Assembly: GCA_023376005.1 (NCBI GenBank) | Contig: CM042157.1 | Location: forward strand, 62,650,942-62,714,941 | DNA from: Doryteuthis pealeii | Lineage: Eukaryota; Mollusca; Cephalopoda; Myopsida; Loliginidae | DNA length: 64,000 nt | Direction of reading: 5' to 3' | Part shown: in pieces, positions 12,803-23,430 of the stretch | How positions within the stretch are numbered: the first letter of the stretch is position 1 | Layout of the letters: the number at the start of each line of letters is the position of its first letter | Position numbers and translations under genes: made by a program | Notes under the pieces: generated by a model | Seen by the model: the letters and a program-made list of their open reading frames with translations, nothing else | What the model was told of the DNA's origin: nothing | Databases searched by the model: none

Positions 12803-13611
12803 TACCACCAAAATACGCCACGTGGTCAGTTTAGGCCATATTGAAGTAAGAAATGTAAATATTTTTTTTACTTTTTTTTAAAATCTCGCAAAAAAACAAA
12901 TAACGAACATAAAGTGTTCTTACAAAGAAAAAAAGTTAATTCAAAGATCAAATTATCCGATTGGAGAAAAATTAACCACTGTTTTCTTGAAAAATAAGTA
13001 AAACAGTCCGTTTTTTTACGACACGGTCAGTTTCTTTATTGATAATTTTTAGCTGTATTCATGGTTCTTTTACTAAAAAAAAAAACAAAAAAAAAACACT
13101 TGCATTGAAACTTATAAAAATCTTCTGATATAATTATTCGGACTTGTATCTTTATAGAAAAAAAGTAAAAATCGGTTTTTGTCAGTTCATTTTTTCATAT
13201 TTCATAAAATAAAATGGTGGGGGGTAGACCTCGTTAAAAAATATTTCCCCTAATATATTTTAGGAAAAACTATTTCAGACATATTTTCATAGAAAGGTAA
13301 CCAATTATGGAAATTTTTCTGAAAACCATTAATTGATTTTTCATAGAATTTTTTTAAAAACCCTCTAGTCATAACTTGTTTTTGGCTACGTTAAATTTCA
13401 ATTGATTTAACGGTGCAAAAATGTAAACATTGTTTTTCGTTTATAATTTTCATTAATTCCATGAGCTGAATTTTTTTTTAAATTATCATGAGTTTTTTTA
13501 ATGTTTCTACTTTCGAATGGACAAAGAATTTTCAAGATAATATTAACCTTTATGCAAGTTTCATTGTGTTAAATATAGGGGGATAAATTTCACAGGGAAA
13601 ATTGGCGGTAC
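12803..13611 (+). mobile_element. AT-rich element with short inverted ends (family T)
   Basis: It starts TACCACCAA and ends TTGGCGGTA, with the right end reading AAATTTCACAGGGAAAATTGG. The interior is AT-rich with no frame. It lies between two tRNA units. Partner 34931-35749; related 24530-25377, 46908-47708, 57380-57955. Confidence 0.6.
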
Positions 13612-13752
13612 CTATGGATTATAAATAATTTTGTGAATTAATATTCAATTAATTTAATTGTGAGGGAAAATAAATTTGGTTGCAAGAAGTTCATCAAGTA
13701 AAAAGTTTGGGAAAATATGATCTAAAGTTTAGATTTAAAAAAAAAAGTCCTT

Positions 13753-13835
13753 GTTAGGAGTGGGATTCGAACCCACGCCGGGAAGACCCGACTGCGACCT
13801 GAACGCAGCGCCTTAGACCGCTCGGCCATCCTGAC
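13753..13835 (-). tRNA. tRNA-Leu(CAG), acceptor mismatch
   Basis: All boxes are intact, but the 3' strand reads CCTAAC, giving a C3-A70 mismatch in the acceptor stem that its partner at 35894-35976 lacks. A T run of ten follows at about 13737-13746. The upstream element (AGACTGAGAGTATCAGCAG, 13867-13889) sits only 32-54 bp away and no good TATA is present, so this copy may be weakly expressed or dead. Confidence 0.9.
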
Positions 13836-14163
13836 TACGTATCAACCCTTAAATGGAGAGAGAATAAGACTGAGAGTATCAGCAGTAACATATCTGTTAT
13901 TAATCTCCCTAGTGTCAACCAAACTATTCTGCCCATTAAAAGCTAATTCAAGAATTAAAAGGTGCGTTAGCATTTATAGTTTTTGTGGGGGATGGGGGTG
14001 GTCTCATTCAAATTGTATCAAATTATGTTTAATTTTGTAAATTAAAATTTAATTAATATATTTTCGTGGGAAAAAATTAAATTTGGTTCAAGGAATTCAT
14101 CAAGTAAAAACTTTGAGAATTCCTAAGTTTAGATTTTGAATAATTAAAAAAAAAGTATATCTT

Positions 14164-14246
14164 GTCAGGAGTGGGATTCGAACCCACGCCGGGAAGACCC
14201 GACTGCGACCTGAACGCAGCGCCTTAGACCGCTCGGCCATCCTGAC
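14164..14246 (-). tRNA. tRNA-Leu(CAG)
   Basis: Perfect acceptor stem and boxes, with a T-rich terminator at about 14148-14156. The upstream module is complete: TATA-like 14272-14283 and element 14291-14313. Partner 36305-36387. Confidence 0.97.
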
Positions 14247-14271
14247 TAACGGTTTCGGTGTGAAGCGAACA

Positions 14272-14313
14272 GTTTTATATATAGAGATTAACAGTGATAA
14301 TATCAGCAGTAAC
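14272..14313 (-). promoter_or_regulatory. TATA-like box and upstream element
   Basis: TATATATAAAA lies about 27-37 bp and GCTGATATTATCACTGT about 45-63 bp before the tRNA at 14164. Confidence 0.6.
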
Positions 14314-14428
14314 GTATACCAGTTATTGATGATAGCAAATGGCTGGCAAAGAAGACACCAACGAGGGTGTACGCTAATTACTATGAATGGTATATCTACA
14401 CACCTACACACAAGTCCATCTACACTAG

Positions 14429-14688
14429 GTACCACCAATTTTCCCTGTGAAATTTACCCCCCCCCCTATATTTAACACAATGAAACTTACAGAAAATTAA
14501 TATTATCTTGAAAAAAAAATTTTCCATTCGAAAGAAGAAACATTAAACAAACTCCTGATGATTTAAAAAAAAAATTTTTAATGTTTCTTCTTTCGAATGC
14601 ACAAAATTTTTTCAAGATTATATTAAATTTTATGCAAGTTTCATTGTGTTAAATATAGTGGTGAGTAAATTTCACAGTAAAATTGATA
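14429..14688. mobile_element. Self-complementary MITE derived from family T ends
   Basis: The left arm (GTACCACCAATTTTCCCTGT...) is the reverse complement of the right arm (...TTCACAGTAAAATTGATAC) over about 115 bp, with only a few bases between arms. Each arm equals the right end of the larger family T elements. Partner 36570-36830. Confidence 0.75.
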
Positions 14689-14871
14689 CAATTAGTAAAA
14701 TACTTATTGTCTTTGCTTCACTTACACTATAAGTTCAACTAAAATAATTTTTTTCCGGAGGTATTCTGAAACTACCACGAAAAAAGAATATTTTAAAAAT
14801 AGTTGAAAACCAATAATCAGTTATTGAATATGTACAAGAAAACAATTATGTCGAATACAGCCACCCATACA

Positions 14872-15057
14872 TTCCTTGCCAACTCAGCGTATGAGTAGCA
14901 CAGCGATCTGTGCGGTAAAGTAATTAGCTGATGGTAGGTGTGGCGCTCCACCTCAGACGCAAAAAACAATCTCATTAGTCTAGCGCTATTGAAAAGGGGA
15001 TAGACTCCCTCGCTGATTGGCTGATACCGACTTTTGGCCACCCGACGACTTTACTTT
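14872..15057 (+). repeat. tRNA-derived SINE, head missing
   Basis: The body runs from about CCTTGCCAACTCAGCG through GGTGTGGCGCTCCACC to the tail GGCCACCCGACGACTTTAC. The tRNA-like head is absent. Partner at about 37012-37195. Confidence 0.65.
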
Positions 15058-15179
15058 TTTATGCCTGCTGGAACTTAGCTGCTGTTGAAGTCCGGGTAAC
15101 TCGTTTACACGCACGGTCCGGTTCAAATCGTAATGTTATATACCCCATTATTGGGTATATAATTGAGAGAGTTCTTGTA

Positions 15180-15180
<1 letters not shown>

Positions 15181-15242
<62 letters not shown>
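15181..15242. repeat. (GT)n and (GA)n microsatellite
   Basis: A short GT run passes into about 24 GA units and directly abuts the MITE at 15243. Confidence 0.9.
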
Positions 15243-15244
<2 letters not shown>

Positions 15245-15566
15245 ATTGCGTCCCGACCTCCTGTCTTAAAAAAACGCTAGGCGGTGATAGCTGAAAAAAA
15301 TAGCCCCCCTCCCACCTTAAAATATGTTAAAGAGGGGGAGGGTTGAAATATTTACATTTACTTGAGGGGGTCTTTTATATACCGCATTATCTTTTCGGGA
15401 AAAACGCCTTAAGCGCTGGTTGTTTTTGTTTTTTTCAGCGGTCACCGCTTCAGCTAGGGACTTCATTCGTAGAGCGGGTTGTCGTTTTTTGTTTTTTGTT
15501 TTTTCAGCTATCGCCGCCAAGTGTTTTTTTAAGGCCGGGGACCGGGACGCAATTACGAATAGCACC
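15243..15566. mobile_element. hAT-like MITE
   Basis: The ends are inverted: left AATTGCGTCCCGACCTCCTG and GCTAGGCGGTGATAGCTG, right CAGCTATCGCCGCCAAGTG to GAATAGCACC. The outermost left bases are lost into the (GA)n run. Family copies: 37367-37705, 50789-51291, 52345-52925; the third has an 8 bp target duplication. Confidence 0.7.
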
Positions 15567-15792
15567 GAGACCCGTGCTGGCCAATACCAAAGGGGCGAAG
15601 AGGAGTAAAGACTAAAACACCTTCAGGTTCCTCACTTTTATGGCTGGCATCACGTAACCTCCAGGAGGGCCGTGATTGGTCTATTTGATCATTCGAACGT
15701 GCGTCCAAAATAAATTCCAATCGGGAAGATATTTAGTAGAGTCTCCACTCACTAAAAACCAATATTAACAAGAGTGTATCCGTACATACATG

Positions 15793-15930
15793 TACTTAAA
15801 GGCAGTGGTTGAGGGTCTTCGTGTCCTGGGTATGATGTTAAACTTTAAAATCATATACACGTAAAACAAGGTTTGGCTTAAATAGCCCACGAGGGTTGAT
15901 ATGCCATAAAACAAAATAACCAAATAAAGT
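15793..15930 (-). repeat. Short family A fragment
   Basis: This holds the two ends of repeat family A in reverse (AGGGTCTTCGTGTCCTGGG, then CCACGAGGGTTGATATGCC), internally deleted. Partner 37933-38064. Confidence 0.55.
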
Positions 15931-15970
15931 TTTTTTTTTAAATCAAACAGACAATTTACCTCCAAACTAT

Positions 15971-16301
15971 TGCTGTTATGGCAAATCCCCAACCCCTTTT
16001 TATCATATGGGTGCTAGAAGGCGGTGGCTGCGGGTTTACATGTCCTGGGAATGACGTTAAACTCTATCTGATGGTGAGGTTCCAGTTTTGGAGGTTTGGG
16101 GAATGTGGAGCACCCCTTCATCATCATTGCTCCCTGGTCCACTCTGACCCGGAGTGGTAGTACCCGTTAGGGTCCCATCTATGGGTTAAATAGAAAAATG
16201 TATTTATAAAAAAATTGTATTATCCATTAAGAATTGATTTATTTCAAAACTTTATCGGCATTAAATGACCCACTGAGGTTGATATGCCGTAAAACAAAAC
16301 A
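15971..16301 (-). repeat. Family A repeat, reverse orientation
   Basis: It reads in reverse the same order as 59590-59930: CATATGGGTGCTAGAAGGCG, then TGGTAGTACCCGTTAGGG, then CCCACTGAGGTTGATATGCC. Partner 38110-38436. Confidence 0.65.
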
Positions 16302-16343
16302 AACCAAACCCTCCGACTCCAAACTATTCACTTACAAATCATA

Positions 16344-16704
16344 TACCGTATTTGACGGCATATATGACGCAGTTTTCTTCCAAAATTTTGGCTCAAAAAA
16401 TTGCCCTGCGTCTTATACATCGTAGGTGAAGTGAAACCAATGATAAGAATCCCATTGGACTTTACAGTCACAGGAGACACTGTAACTTCAGGGGCACAAA
16501 AACTATATTATAGTCTTCCGAGACTGAAATGCCAAGGATAACAAATAATGTTTGTGTAATGCACAGATAGACTGTTTTCAACAATATATGCTAAATACAC
16601 TAAAACTTTTTTTCCTGAATCTGACCTGCTGAAATGGGGGTGCGTCTTATATGCCCGTGCGTCTTATATGCCCGTGTATCTTTTATATACCGTCAAATAC
16701 GGTA
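16344..16704. mobile_element. MITE with TACCGTATTTGACGG ends
   Basis: Left TACCGTATTTGACGGCATAT and right ATATACCGTCAAATACGGTA are near-perfect inverted ends. The interior segment CTGTAACTTCAGGGGCAC to CCGAGACTGAAATGCCAA is shared with 61525-61587. Confidence 0.75.
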
Positions 16705-16944
16705 TATAAAAAATAGGCATTAAATAGCCCACAAGTTTTGATATGTCATTAAGCAAAATAACTAACTAACCAACTGATCTAAAGTTTAAAGACAACTTGT
16801 GATGAATGAGTAATGTTTTGTAAATTGATACACAATCAATTTATTTGGTAGTAAATGAAAATGAAATTTGGTTACAAGGTGTGTATGAAAGCAAAAAGTC
16901 TGAGAAAACCTAATCTAAAGTTTAAATTTTAGAAATTTTAGAAA

Positions 16945-17133
16945 TTTTCACTAGCGATAGACCTAGAAGATTGTTTTTGCGTCTGAGGTGGAGCGCCACA
17001 CCTAACATCACTTCCTTACTTTACCGCACAGGTCTCTGTGCTACTCATACGCTAAGTTGGCGAGGGCCGGTATCAAACTAGGAACCTTGTGGTTTATAGA
17101 CGAACACTCTACTGACTGAGCTAATCCGGCCCT
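16945..17133 (-). repeat. tRNA-derived SINE with tRNA-like head
   Basis: The minus strand starts with a tRNA-like head: GGGCCGGATTAGCTCAGTCA (A box region) and AGGTTCCTAGTTTGATACC (degenerate B box), then the common SINE body. The tail beyond GTGAAAA is missing. Partner 39071-39258. The head mismatches tRNA consensus too much to be a working tRNA. Confidence 0.7.
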
Positions 17134-17340
17134 GTGTTAATTCCCGCGTATGCTGTTAGAAGCATATTATATTAAAGTTTAAGAAGACCTGTCTGAAGTT
17201 TAAATTTTTTAAGATAAAAAAAATTAGAACAATATAAAAGCACTTAGTAAGAAACGAATTCCCTACACAAGTGAGAACAAGACAATTGTCGATCTACAGT
17301 GTTTTGAAAATAAAATATAATTTTTAAAAAAAAACTCCTT

Positions 17341-17423
17341 GTCAGAAGTGGGATTCGAACCCACGCCGGGAAGACCCGACTGCGACCTGAACGCAGCGCC
17401 TTAGACCGCTCGGCCATCCTGAC
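17341..17423 (-). tRNA. tRNA-Leu(CAG)
   Basis: Intact, with the G-T pair variant at the acceptor base as at 12624. The T8 terminator is at about 17327-17335. Upstream TATA-like 17450-17460 and element 17468-17490 in the variant form ACTCTGACTATATCAACAG. Partner 39467-39549. Confidence 0.97.
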
Positions 17424-17449
17424 TAGCTACATATGTAAACTGCTTACGA

Positions 17450-17490
17450 TTTTATATATAGAAAATAACTCTGACTATATCAACAGTAAT
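17450..17490 (-). promoter_or_regulatory. TATA-like box and upstream element (variant)
   Basis: TATATATAAAA about 27-37 bp and CTGTTGATATAGTCAGAGT about 45-63 bp before the tRNA at 17341. Confidence 0.55.
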
Positions 17491-17716
17491 GTATTTGTTA
17501 TTGGTCTCCTCAGTGCCCAAACCCATTCTTCTCATTAAATAAATAATTCAAGAATTACTGGGTGTTTTCCAGTTGTATTGTATTATTTAAGTTTTGTAAT
17601 ATGATATTCAATTAATTTGTGTGGGAATTAAAAGTAATTAAATTTGGTTATAAGGAGTTCAAGTAAAATGTTTAAGAACACTTGATAAGTTTAAAATTTT
17701 AAAAATAAAAATTATT

Positions 17717-17799
17717 GTCAGAAGTGGGATTCGAACCCACGCCGGGAAGACCCGACTGCGACCTGAACGCAGCGCCTTAGACCGCTCGGCCATCCTGAC
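17717..17799 (-). tRNA. tRNA-Leu(CAG)
   Basis: Intact. The downstream minus strand is less T-rich (interrupted T runs at 17700-17710). Upstream module complete: TATA-like 17826-17835, element 17844-17866. Partner 39843-39925. Confidence 0.96.
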
Positions 17800-17825
17800 T
17801 ACATGACTGTAAAATAAGCTAGCGC

Positions 17826-17866
17826 TTTTATATAGAGATAATAACGGTGACGATATCAGCAGTAAC
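17826..17866 (-). promoter_or_regulatory. TATA-like box and upstream element (consensus form)
   Basis: TATATAAAAG, then CTGCTGATATCGTCACCGT about 45-63 bp before the tRNA at 17717. This copy matches the consensus of the array best. Confidence 0.6.
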
Positions 17867-18237
17867 CTATCCTTGATGATAGTGACTGACTGACAAGACA
17901 GTGACAAAGAAGACACCAACGAAAGTGCTTGGAATCATATATCCACACACACGCACTCGCCCTCGCATACATGTGTAGGTGTGTGTGTGTGGGGGGGGAA
18001 TTTTCAAGCATTTAGAGAGTTATTTCATTGGTGTCTTGGCAATGTTTGGTTGGTCACACCTCTTGATGATTTCACTGCTATGCTTGTACGACTTGGAATT
18101 ACTGAAAAGCGAGTTCGATCCTCACTGGATGCCCCATACGTGTAACCTAGAGTCACATCCAAAACCGTGGCGGGCGGGATAGGTTAACACCTACTTGTAC
18201 GATTCTGTGCAACATTTTCATACACACAGTTCTTATC

Positions 18238-18268
<31 letters not shown>

Positions 18269-18386
18269 TTCTAAATACCTTCTTCTGGGACCAATAAGTC
18301 AAATTGGCTTCTTAGAGAGGAGTTAAAAACATACTTTCCCAATCCGGAATTAACTTGCAATGCTTCCTCAGTAATATATATATATT

Positions 18387-18655
18387 TTAGAAATTTTAGA
18401 AATTTAAAAAATAAAAATTCTTGTCAGAAGTGGGATTCGAACCCATTTGGTTATAAGGAGTTCAAAACTAATCAACTAATGTATTTGTTATTGGTCTCCT
18501 CAGTGCCGAAACCCATTCTTCTCATTAAATAAATAATTCAAGAATTACTAGGTGTTTTCCAGTTGTATTGTATTATTTATGTTTTGTAATATAATATTCA
18601 ATTAATTTGTGTGGGAATTAAAAGTAATTAAATTTGGTTATAAGGAGTTCAAGTT
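18387..18655 (-). repeat. Displaced piece of a tRNA unit inside an (AT)n tract
   Basis: The flank of a tRNA unit (matching about 17480-17660) and a fragment of the gene sit where copy 2 has only (AT)n at 40502-40594. It therefore looks like a rearrangement or conversion specific to copy 1. Confidence 0.6.
18423..18446 (-). pseudogene. tRNA-Leu 3' fragment
   Basis: Only the 3' 24 nt of the gene remain (acceptor strand and T arm, GGATTCGAACCCA on the plus strand). The sequence then jumps to unit flank TTTGGTTATAAGG. It cannot fold as a tRNA. Confidence 0.85.
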
Positions 18656-18709
18656 TATATTTATATATATATATATATATTTATTTATTTAAGTCACCAA
18701 TACAAAGTT

Positions 18710-18752
18710 CGTCTTACCAATAGTTTCAGATGTTTATCCGTCATCAGAGACG
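18710..18752 (-). ncRNA. Hammerhead-ribozyme-like motif of a Penelope-like element
   Basis: The minus strand reads CGTCT, CTGATGA, a 13 nt loop region with GGAT/ATCT pairing, GAAA, a three-pair short helix ACT/GGT, then A and AGACG. CGTCT pairs with AGACG, so the order is that of a type I hammerhead with a very short helix III, as reported for Penelope-like elements. One extra unpaired C next to helix II weakens it. It is identical at 40628-40670 and lies just 3' of the GIY-YIG remnant. Confidence 0.4.
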
Positions 18753-18967
18753 TTGACTTTTTGACAAAATTGAAAAAATTGGACAGTTTTTAAAACTCGT
18801 GCCTCGTGTGACGTGATCCGTTATTCGTTCTTGCTTTTGCGTTCTTCATTCACCGGCGTTCCTATTTGTCGTCATTGAGTCTCGTGTTTTTATGATGATT
18901 TTGTTTTTGTTTTTTGTTTTTTTTTAAATTTTGTGTGCGTTTATATATATATATGTGAATTCCTAAA

Positions 18968-19405
18968 TTATGGCGGTCTGAGGTTTTGGTTAGTCCAATT
19001 CCATATCAAAAATTTTTTTCGGTGTGAGCATGCTCTAAATATTTCCATTTTATTCATGAGAAAAACATGTTCTGAGCTTAATCCTTGCAGAATACCCAAT
19101 TTTTCAGTGGTGCACAATGAGCATTTTTTGGATCCATTTACGTCTGGTTTCGATTGGTCCAGTATTTTCCATTCTATGTTAAATTGTTTTTCCTGTTTTT
19201 TATATTCCCATACTTTGTTGGATAACGCTGTCACATTCCTTTTGTTTTCGTATTTGAAGGATGTTAAATGGTTATAGTAGCGTTGTTTAAAACTACCTTG
19301 CACCATCCCTACGTAGTTTTCGTTGGTCGCCGGTTGGTTTGTGTTGTTTGTCTTAATTGTTGCCTGGTATATTATTATATATATATAATAAGTTAAGATT
19401 CGCAT
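18968..19405 (-). pseudogene. GIY-YIG endonuclease domain of a Penelope-like element
   Basis: A 145-residue frame carries YYIYIIIYQATI, then ENYVGMVQGSFKQRYYNH, LSNKVWEYKKQ, CSLCTTEKLGIL and LMNKMEIFRACSHRKKFLI. The GIY-YIG-like start, the conserved Arg and Asn-His, the C-x2-C-x(n)-E-K block and the L-N-K motif are those of the C-terminal endonuclease of Penelope-like retroelements. The initial Met is unlikely to be real. No reverse transcriptase is visible upstream, so this is a 5'-truncated remnant. Partner 40884-41246, about 96 percent identical in protein. Confidence 0.7.
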
Positions 19406-19776
19406 CTGATGAGTCGGGAGACTATTTGTCTAAGCTCCCTGAAATAGACTATAATGCTAAATCTCTAAGTCTTTTGTTATTTCTTTACTCATATATTTGC
19501 TCTGTGACTCTAACATTAAGAGCACACAATGAGCTCTTAAACTGCGACTTGGTTTTGTTTAAATAAAACTCTTGTGTCGTAAGGAAGATTTCTTCTCTGG
19601 ACTTTTGGATTATATATAATAAGTTATATATATATATCGAAATCAGTAGTTTTCAGTAGTAACAATTACACCGTTACTTTTACCAAAAACAGGTTCTTTT
19701 TAAATATCGTTCTCTAAAATTTCAGATGACCCGAGGGGAAGTTTAAATTTCTAAAATTGGATAAACAATCATAGCT

Positions 19777-19859
19777 GTCAGGAGTGGGATTCGAAACACC
19801 ACGCGGGAAGACCGACTGCGACCTGAACGCAGCGCCTTAGACCGCTCGGCCATCCTGAC
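19777..19859 (-). pseudogene. tRNA-Leu(CAG) copy with T-arm and variable-arm errors
   Basis: The 5' half and anticodon are intact but the T arm reads GAAACACC and a C is lost before GACTGCG. Its partner 42281-42363 is intact. As it lies in the error-dense end of copy 1, sequencing error is as likely as mutation. Upstream TATA-like 19886-19895 and element 19904-19924 are good. Confidence 0.75.
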
Positions 19860-20340
19860 TAACTGGTAGGCTACGAAGCTAGCTGTTTTATATAGATATA
19901 ATAACGGTGACGATATCAGCAGTTAGGTAACTACTGATATTGTCATGATCACATTCTCTTCGCAAATAAACACGTGACTCTATTCTAAAAATAGACTTAA
20001 ATCAGACTAACCAACACAAATTTACAATCCTGATTCAAAAAACCCTACAATTAACTTAGAATTAGAGGATGGGATAGAAATTACACAAATTGTATTGTAT
20101 TAATTTAAGTTTGTCAATGGTATTCATGTTAAATTGTGTGTCGGAATTAAAAGTAATTAAATTTGGTTATAAGAGTTCAAGTAAAAAAGTTTAAACCCCT
20201 GATAAGTTTTAAAATTTAAAAAAATAAAATTCATGTCAGGAAGCGAGGTTACTTTCATTACGTAGCTCATGTTTCAGATTACCCGAAATCCGTTCATTTA
20301 CAGTGTCTTGAAAATGCTCAATCTTCAATAAAGATCTTAA
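19860..20340. other. tRNA unit spacer
   Basis: AT-rich spacer homologous to 42364-42840, with scattered 1-2 base indels and no gene. It includes a tRNA-less 3' junction word TTCATGTCAGGAAGCGAGG at 20230, where another tRNA may have been lost. Confidence 0.5.
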
Positions 20341-20359
20341 ATTCTAAAAAAGAATTCTT

Positions 20360-20440
20360 GTCAGGAGTGGGATTCGAACCCAGCGGGAAGACCCGACTGC
20401 GACCTGAACGCAGCGCCTTAGACCGCTCGGCCATCCTGAC
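20360..20440 (-). pseudogene. tRNA-Leu(CAG) copy, 2 bp short
   Basis: CACGCCGGG is reduced to AGCGGG, damaging the variable arm and T stem; the rest is intact. Partner 42856-42938 is intact. The upstream element 20482-20504 is kept and the TATA-like box is degraded to CTTTTAATAG. Confidence 0.75.
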
Positions 20441-20816
20441 TAGCTGACGGTTAAATAAGCTAGCGCTTTTAATAGATAATAACGCTGACGATATCAGCAG
20501 TAACCTACAGTTGATGATAGTGACTGACTGACAAGACAGTGACAAAGAAGACACCAACGAAAGTGCTTTGGAATCATATATCCACACACACGCACTCGCA
20601 CTCGTATAATATACGAATTATAGGAAGAGAGAGGAGATAAGGGGTTGAAGTCAAAAGATCCCTGACAGCGACAGACAATGTAGTAGCAGCCACGTCATCT
20701 TTGACCGGCGCACGGAAAAAGCATTAGTCGAGAGAAACATTATAACGGCAAACTAAGCTTATCTTCTAAGGAACTTTGGACTGGTAAGCATATTCTAATA
20801 ATATCAAAGCATACAT

Positions 20817-21014
20817 TTACGTTAGCTCTTTCAGGTATAACTCCTCAAGGTCCGCCCAACATTGGGTTGCTTTTGTAAGAATCTCCGTTACCTGCCAGAA
20901 AAGCTTGAGTGCCTGATCCGACACTTGCTGGATAACCCAGGTGAAGGTGCATGATGTTGTAAGACCTAATGTTGTAATGAATCCTGGGATAGCATCACTG
21001 ACAATCTGTCTCAA
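20817..21014 (-). CDS. Possible exon, unrecognised
   Basis: A frame ending at a stop contains VSDAIPGFITTLGLTTSC, TFTWVIQQVSDQALKLF and WQVTEILTKATQC, which has an ordinary amino-acid mix. The corresponding 43300-43500 region in copy 2 carries several indels that break it. Either the frame is chance, or one copy is badly sequenced. No domain is recognised. Confidence 0.2.
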   Translation of the reverse strand: MRQIVSDAIPGFITTLGLTTSCTFTWVIQQVSDQALKLFWQVTEILTKATQCWADLEELYLKELT

Positions 21015-21110
21015 GTATTATTGGTAAATAATATCGGAATCTTTGATGAGGAGGGATCTTGAACACTAAGAGATACAAGCGTGATAAACACTACATCAGT
21101 AAAAAAAAAG

Positions 21111-21343
21111 TAAAGTCGTCTGGTGCAAAGTCGGTATTCATCTGGGAGTCTATCCCCTTTTTCACTAGCGAAGACCAAGGAGATTGGTGTTTGGTCTGAG
21201 GTGGAGCGCCCACAGCCTAACATCACCCCTTACTTTACCGGCAGGTCTCGTGCTTACTCATTACGCTCTTCTCCAGGCCGGTATTCAAACTTAGAGCCTT
21301 GGGTTATAGACGAAACAGCCTACTGACTAAGCTAATCCGGCCC
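21111..21343 (-). repeat. tRNA-derived SINE, full length but error-rich
   Basis: Runs from the tail (TAAAGTCGTC) to the tRNA-like head (AGCTAATCCGGCCC). It is the noisy counterpart of 43587-43825. Confidence 0.65.
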
Positions 21344-21567
21344 TGTGGTTATTCCCGGCGTATGCTGTTAGAAGGCCATACTATATTAAAAGTTGAGAAG
21401 ACCTTGTCTGAAGTTTAAGTTTTTTGAAGATAAAAAAAAAAACTAGAACATATAAAGCCACTCAGTAAGAAACGAATTCCCTACACAAGTTGAGAACAAG
21501 ACAATTGTCGTTATTACGTGTTTTGAAAATAAAATAGAATAATAAAGTTAAAAAAAAACAAAAGACT

Positions 21568-21666
21568 GTCAGAATGGATATCGGAACCCCACGCCGGGAC
21601 ACAAAGGAGGCCACAATATCTCGACCCACACAACACATACAGGGACCGCTCGGCCCCATCACTGAC
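21568..21666 (-). pseudogene. Scrambled tRNA-Leu copy
   Basis: The ends (GACTGTCAGAATGG and GACCGCTCGGCC) are recognisable but the anticodon region is unreadable, with inserted sequence. The partner at 44044-44126 is perfect, which points to assembly or consensus error here. Confidence 0.6.
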
Positions 21667-21834
21667 TATCTGTTGGCTACTTGAAAGCACGCCGGTGTTA
21701 TATACATAGCCGATATCCGCTGTCATGTATTACCGCAGTTGTTGGCTTATAGTGATAATAGGCACTGGCAGATCAACCCCGGGGATTATTAATGCTAAAA
21801 ACTGTTAAGAGTATGAGATTGAATAGTCCGGTAC

Positions 21835-22190
21835 TCAAGCTTCCTTTACAGGTGTATTTCGTGAAAATAGTTTCGTGAATGCATAAGTGATAGTAGTATA
21901 TGTGATGCTAGTGTAATTTTTTTTTACTTCAAGAAGGATGAAATGTGCATTCAGGTAGTTAATGGTCTCAAACTGATCCCGCATATTATTTGCTTGCAAA
22001 TATTTCTTTCTGATTGTAGCGAAAAGCTCCACACTCCGAGAGGAAATGTGTTACAGGCGGGTGTTTTGACCATGTCCCGTACCTTAGTTTGATCGCTCCT
22101 GCTTGAGCCTAAAGGGTGTCTAAGTCTTGTATGGCCAAGGCGCCTAGCCGAGCCAGTATTACTAGTTCTCTCTGGTTATCGATATCCCGG
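21835..22190 (-). pseudogene. LINE 3' end, noisy copy
   Basis: Residues FATIRKKYLQANNMRDQFETIN and the end NTPVKEA are readable. This is the copy 1 partner of 44281-44588, with added frameshifts. Confidence 0.55.
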
Positions 22191-22239
22191 CGTGTCTGCC
22201 TACCGTTACTTAATGATAATTAATTTCTTCGGGTACTAC

Positions 22240-23430
22240 ACGCCCACTAATATACGGCACCCATTATGTCACCCAAACAGCTAGACATTATACAGGACAC
22301 CGATTTCGTATTATGTAATCAAATTTATTCGCGAGGACACGGATGCTCGTGCGGGGAACTTCCCTGGGACAATGAATGATAGAGAAGGTTGGTTTGAAGA
22401 GATGTCATGATATCGATGCTAATTGCGTCGACGACGGTGATGATGATGATGAATGATGCGTGATGCTGACGGGATGCCCAGAAGAACCCTCCAGCACAAA
22501 AATCAGCTGATTTTTGCTGTACATGTAAAAAAAAAATACACCGACAGGCAGGGCTGCCACGATACACAATTGGCTTGTTAGGCGAGGCATGGCCCAACTA
22601 ATATATACGACCCCATTAAGTCACTAAGCGGCCAGAATAAACAGGCTGATTCCTTTTGTAATCAATTATGTCTGTTCTCAAAAAAAGAAAAATTAAAAAT
22701 ACACAAACTTAGTTCTTTCTTCAGACAAGATGCGAATCGTGTGTTTTAACATCATTCTAAGATAACAACAACAAGAAAGGAATAGATGATACCTTTTAAT
22801 TCAAAACAATTGTATTTGCTAGGCATAAAAACACAAACAACCGAATATAAAGTCCCTTCCTGATATAAAGTTGTGTATAAGGGAGTACCGGCGCGTTGGA
22901 GAAGACGTATCTAGGGTCGGTTTCCTGGAGGCCCGCTGAAATTCGTTGCCTCGGGGCACGCGAGTGTATTCTGTGGGTCTGACTACTTTTCGGCTATAGC
23001 GCCAAAGACTCTGGGCTATTCACGTGATTGGCCTTACACACAAACACCTCGCTAAGAAAAAACACTATATCCCTCAGCGCCAACAGTAATAATGAAGAGA
23101 GAATAAACAATAACAAAAAAAAATAAAATAATAAAAATGATGCAGTTATAGAAAACAAACACACCAACAATTTATCAATGATTTCAGGTATAATATATAA
23201 AAAAAAACCGTTTTCAATGTGAAATGTATTCCCTGGTCATGGTAGGCAATGATAGTGATGATGCTATAAGAAACCAGTATTTCTCGAGAACTTATGGTTC
23301 CATCTAGCCAAATGTTTGTGCTTTTTTCGAAACAGACATAAATTGATAATTAAAAACAAATCGGCCTGTTTATAAAGCTGCACGCCTGCTCAGGTGACAT
23401 CATGCTGAGGCCGATAATATTAGTAGGCCG
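22240..23430. mobile_element. Nested fold-back elements (family of 3457), noisy copy
   Basis: Left ends at about 22240 and 22590 (CTAATATATACGACCCC) and a right end at about 23345-23430. It is the counterpart of 44658-45830, with many indels. Confidence 0.5.

Noticed and set aside
17060..17133. SINE head as a separate tRNA gene
   Set aside because: The B box is degenerate, stems mismatch and it is fused to the SINE body in every copy.
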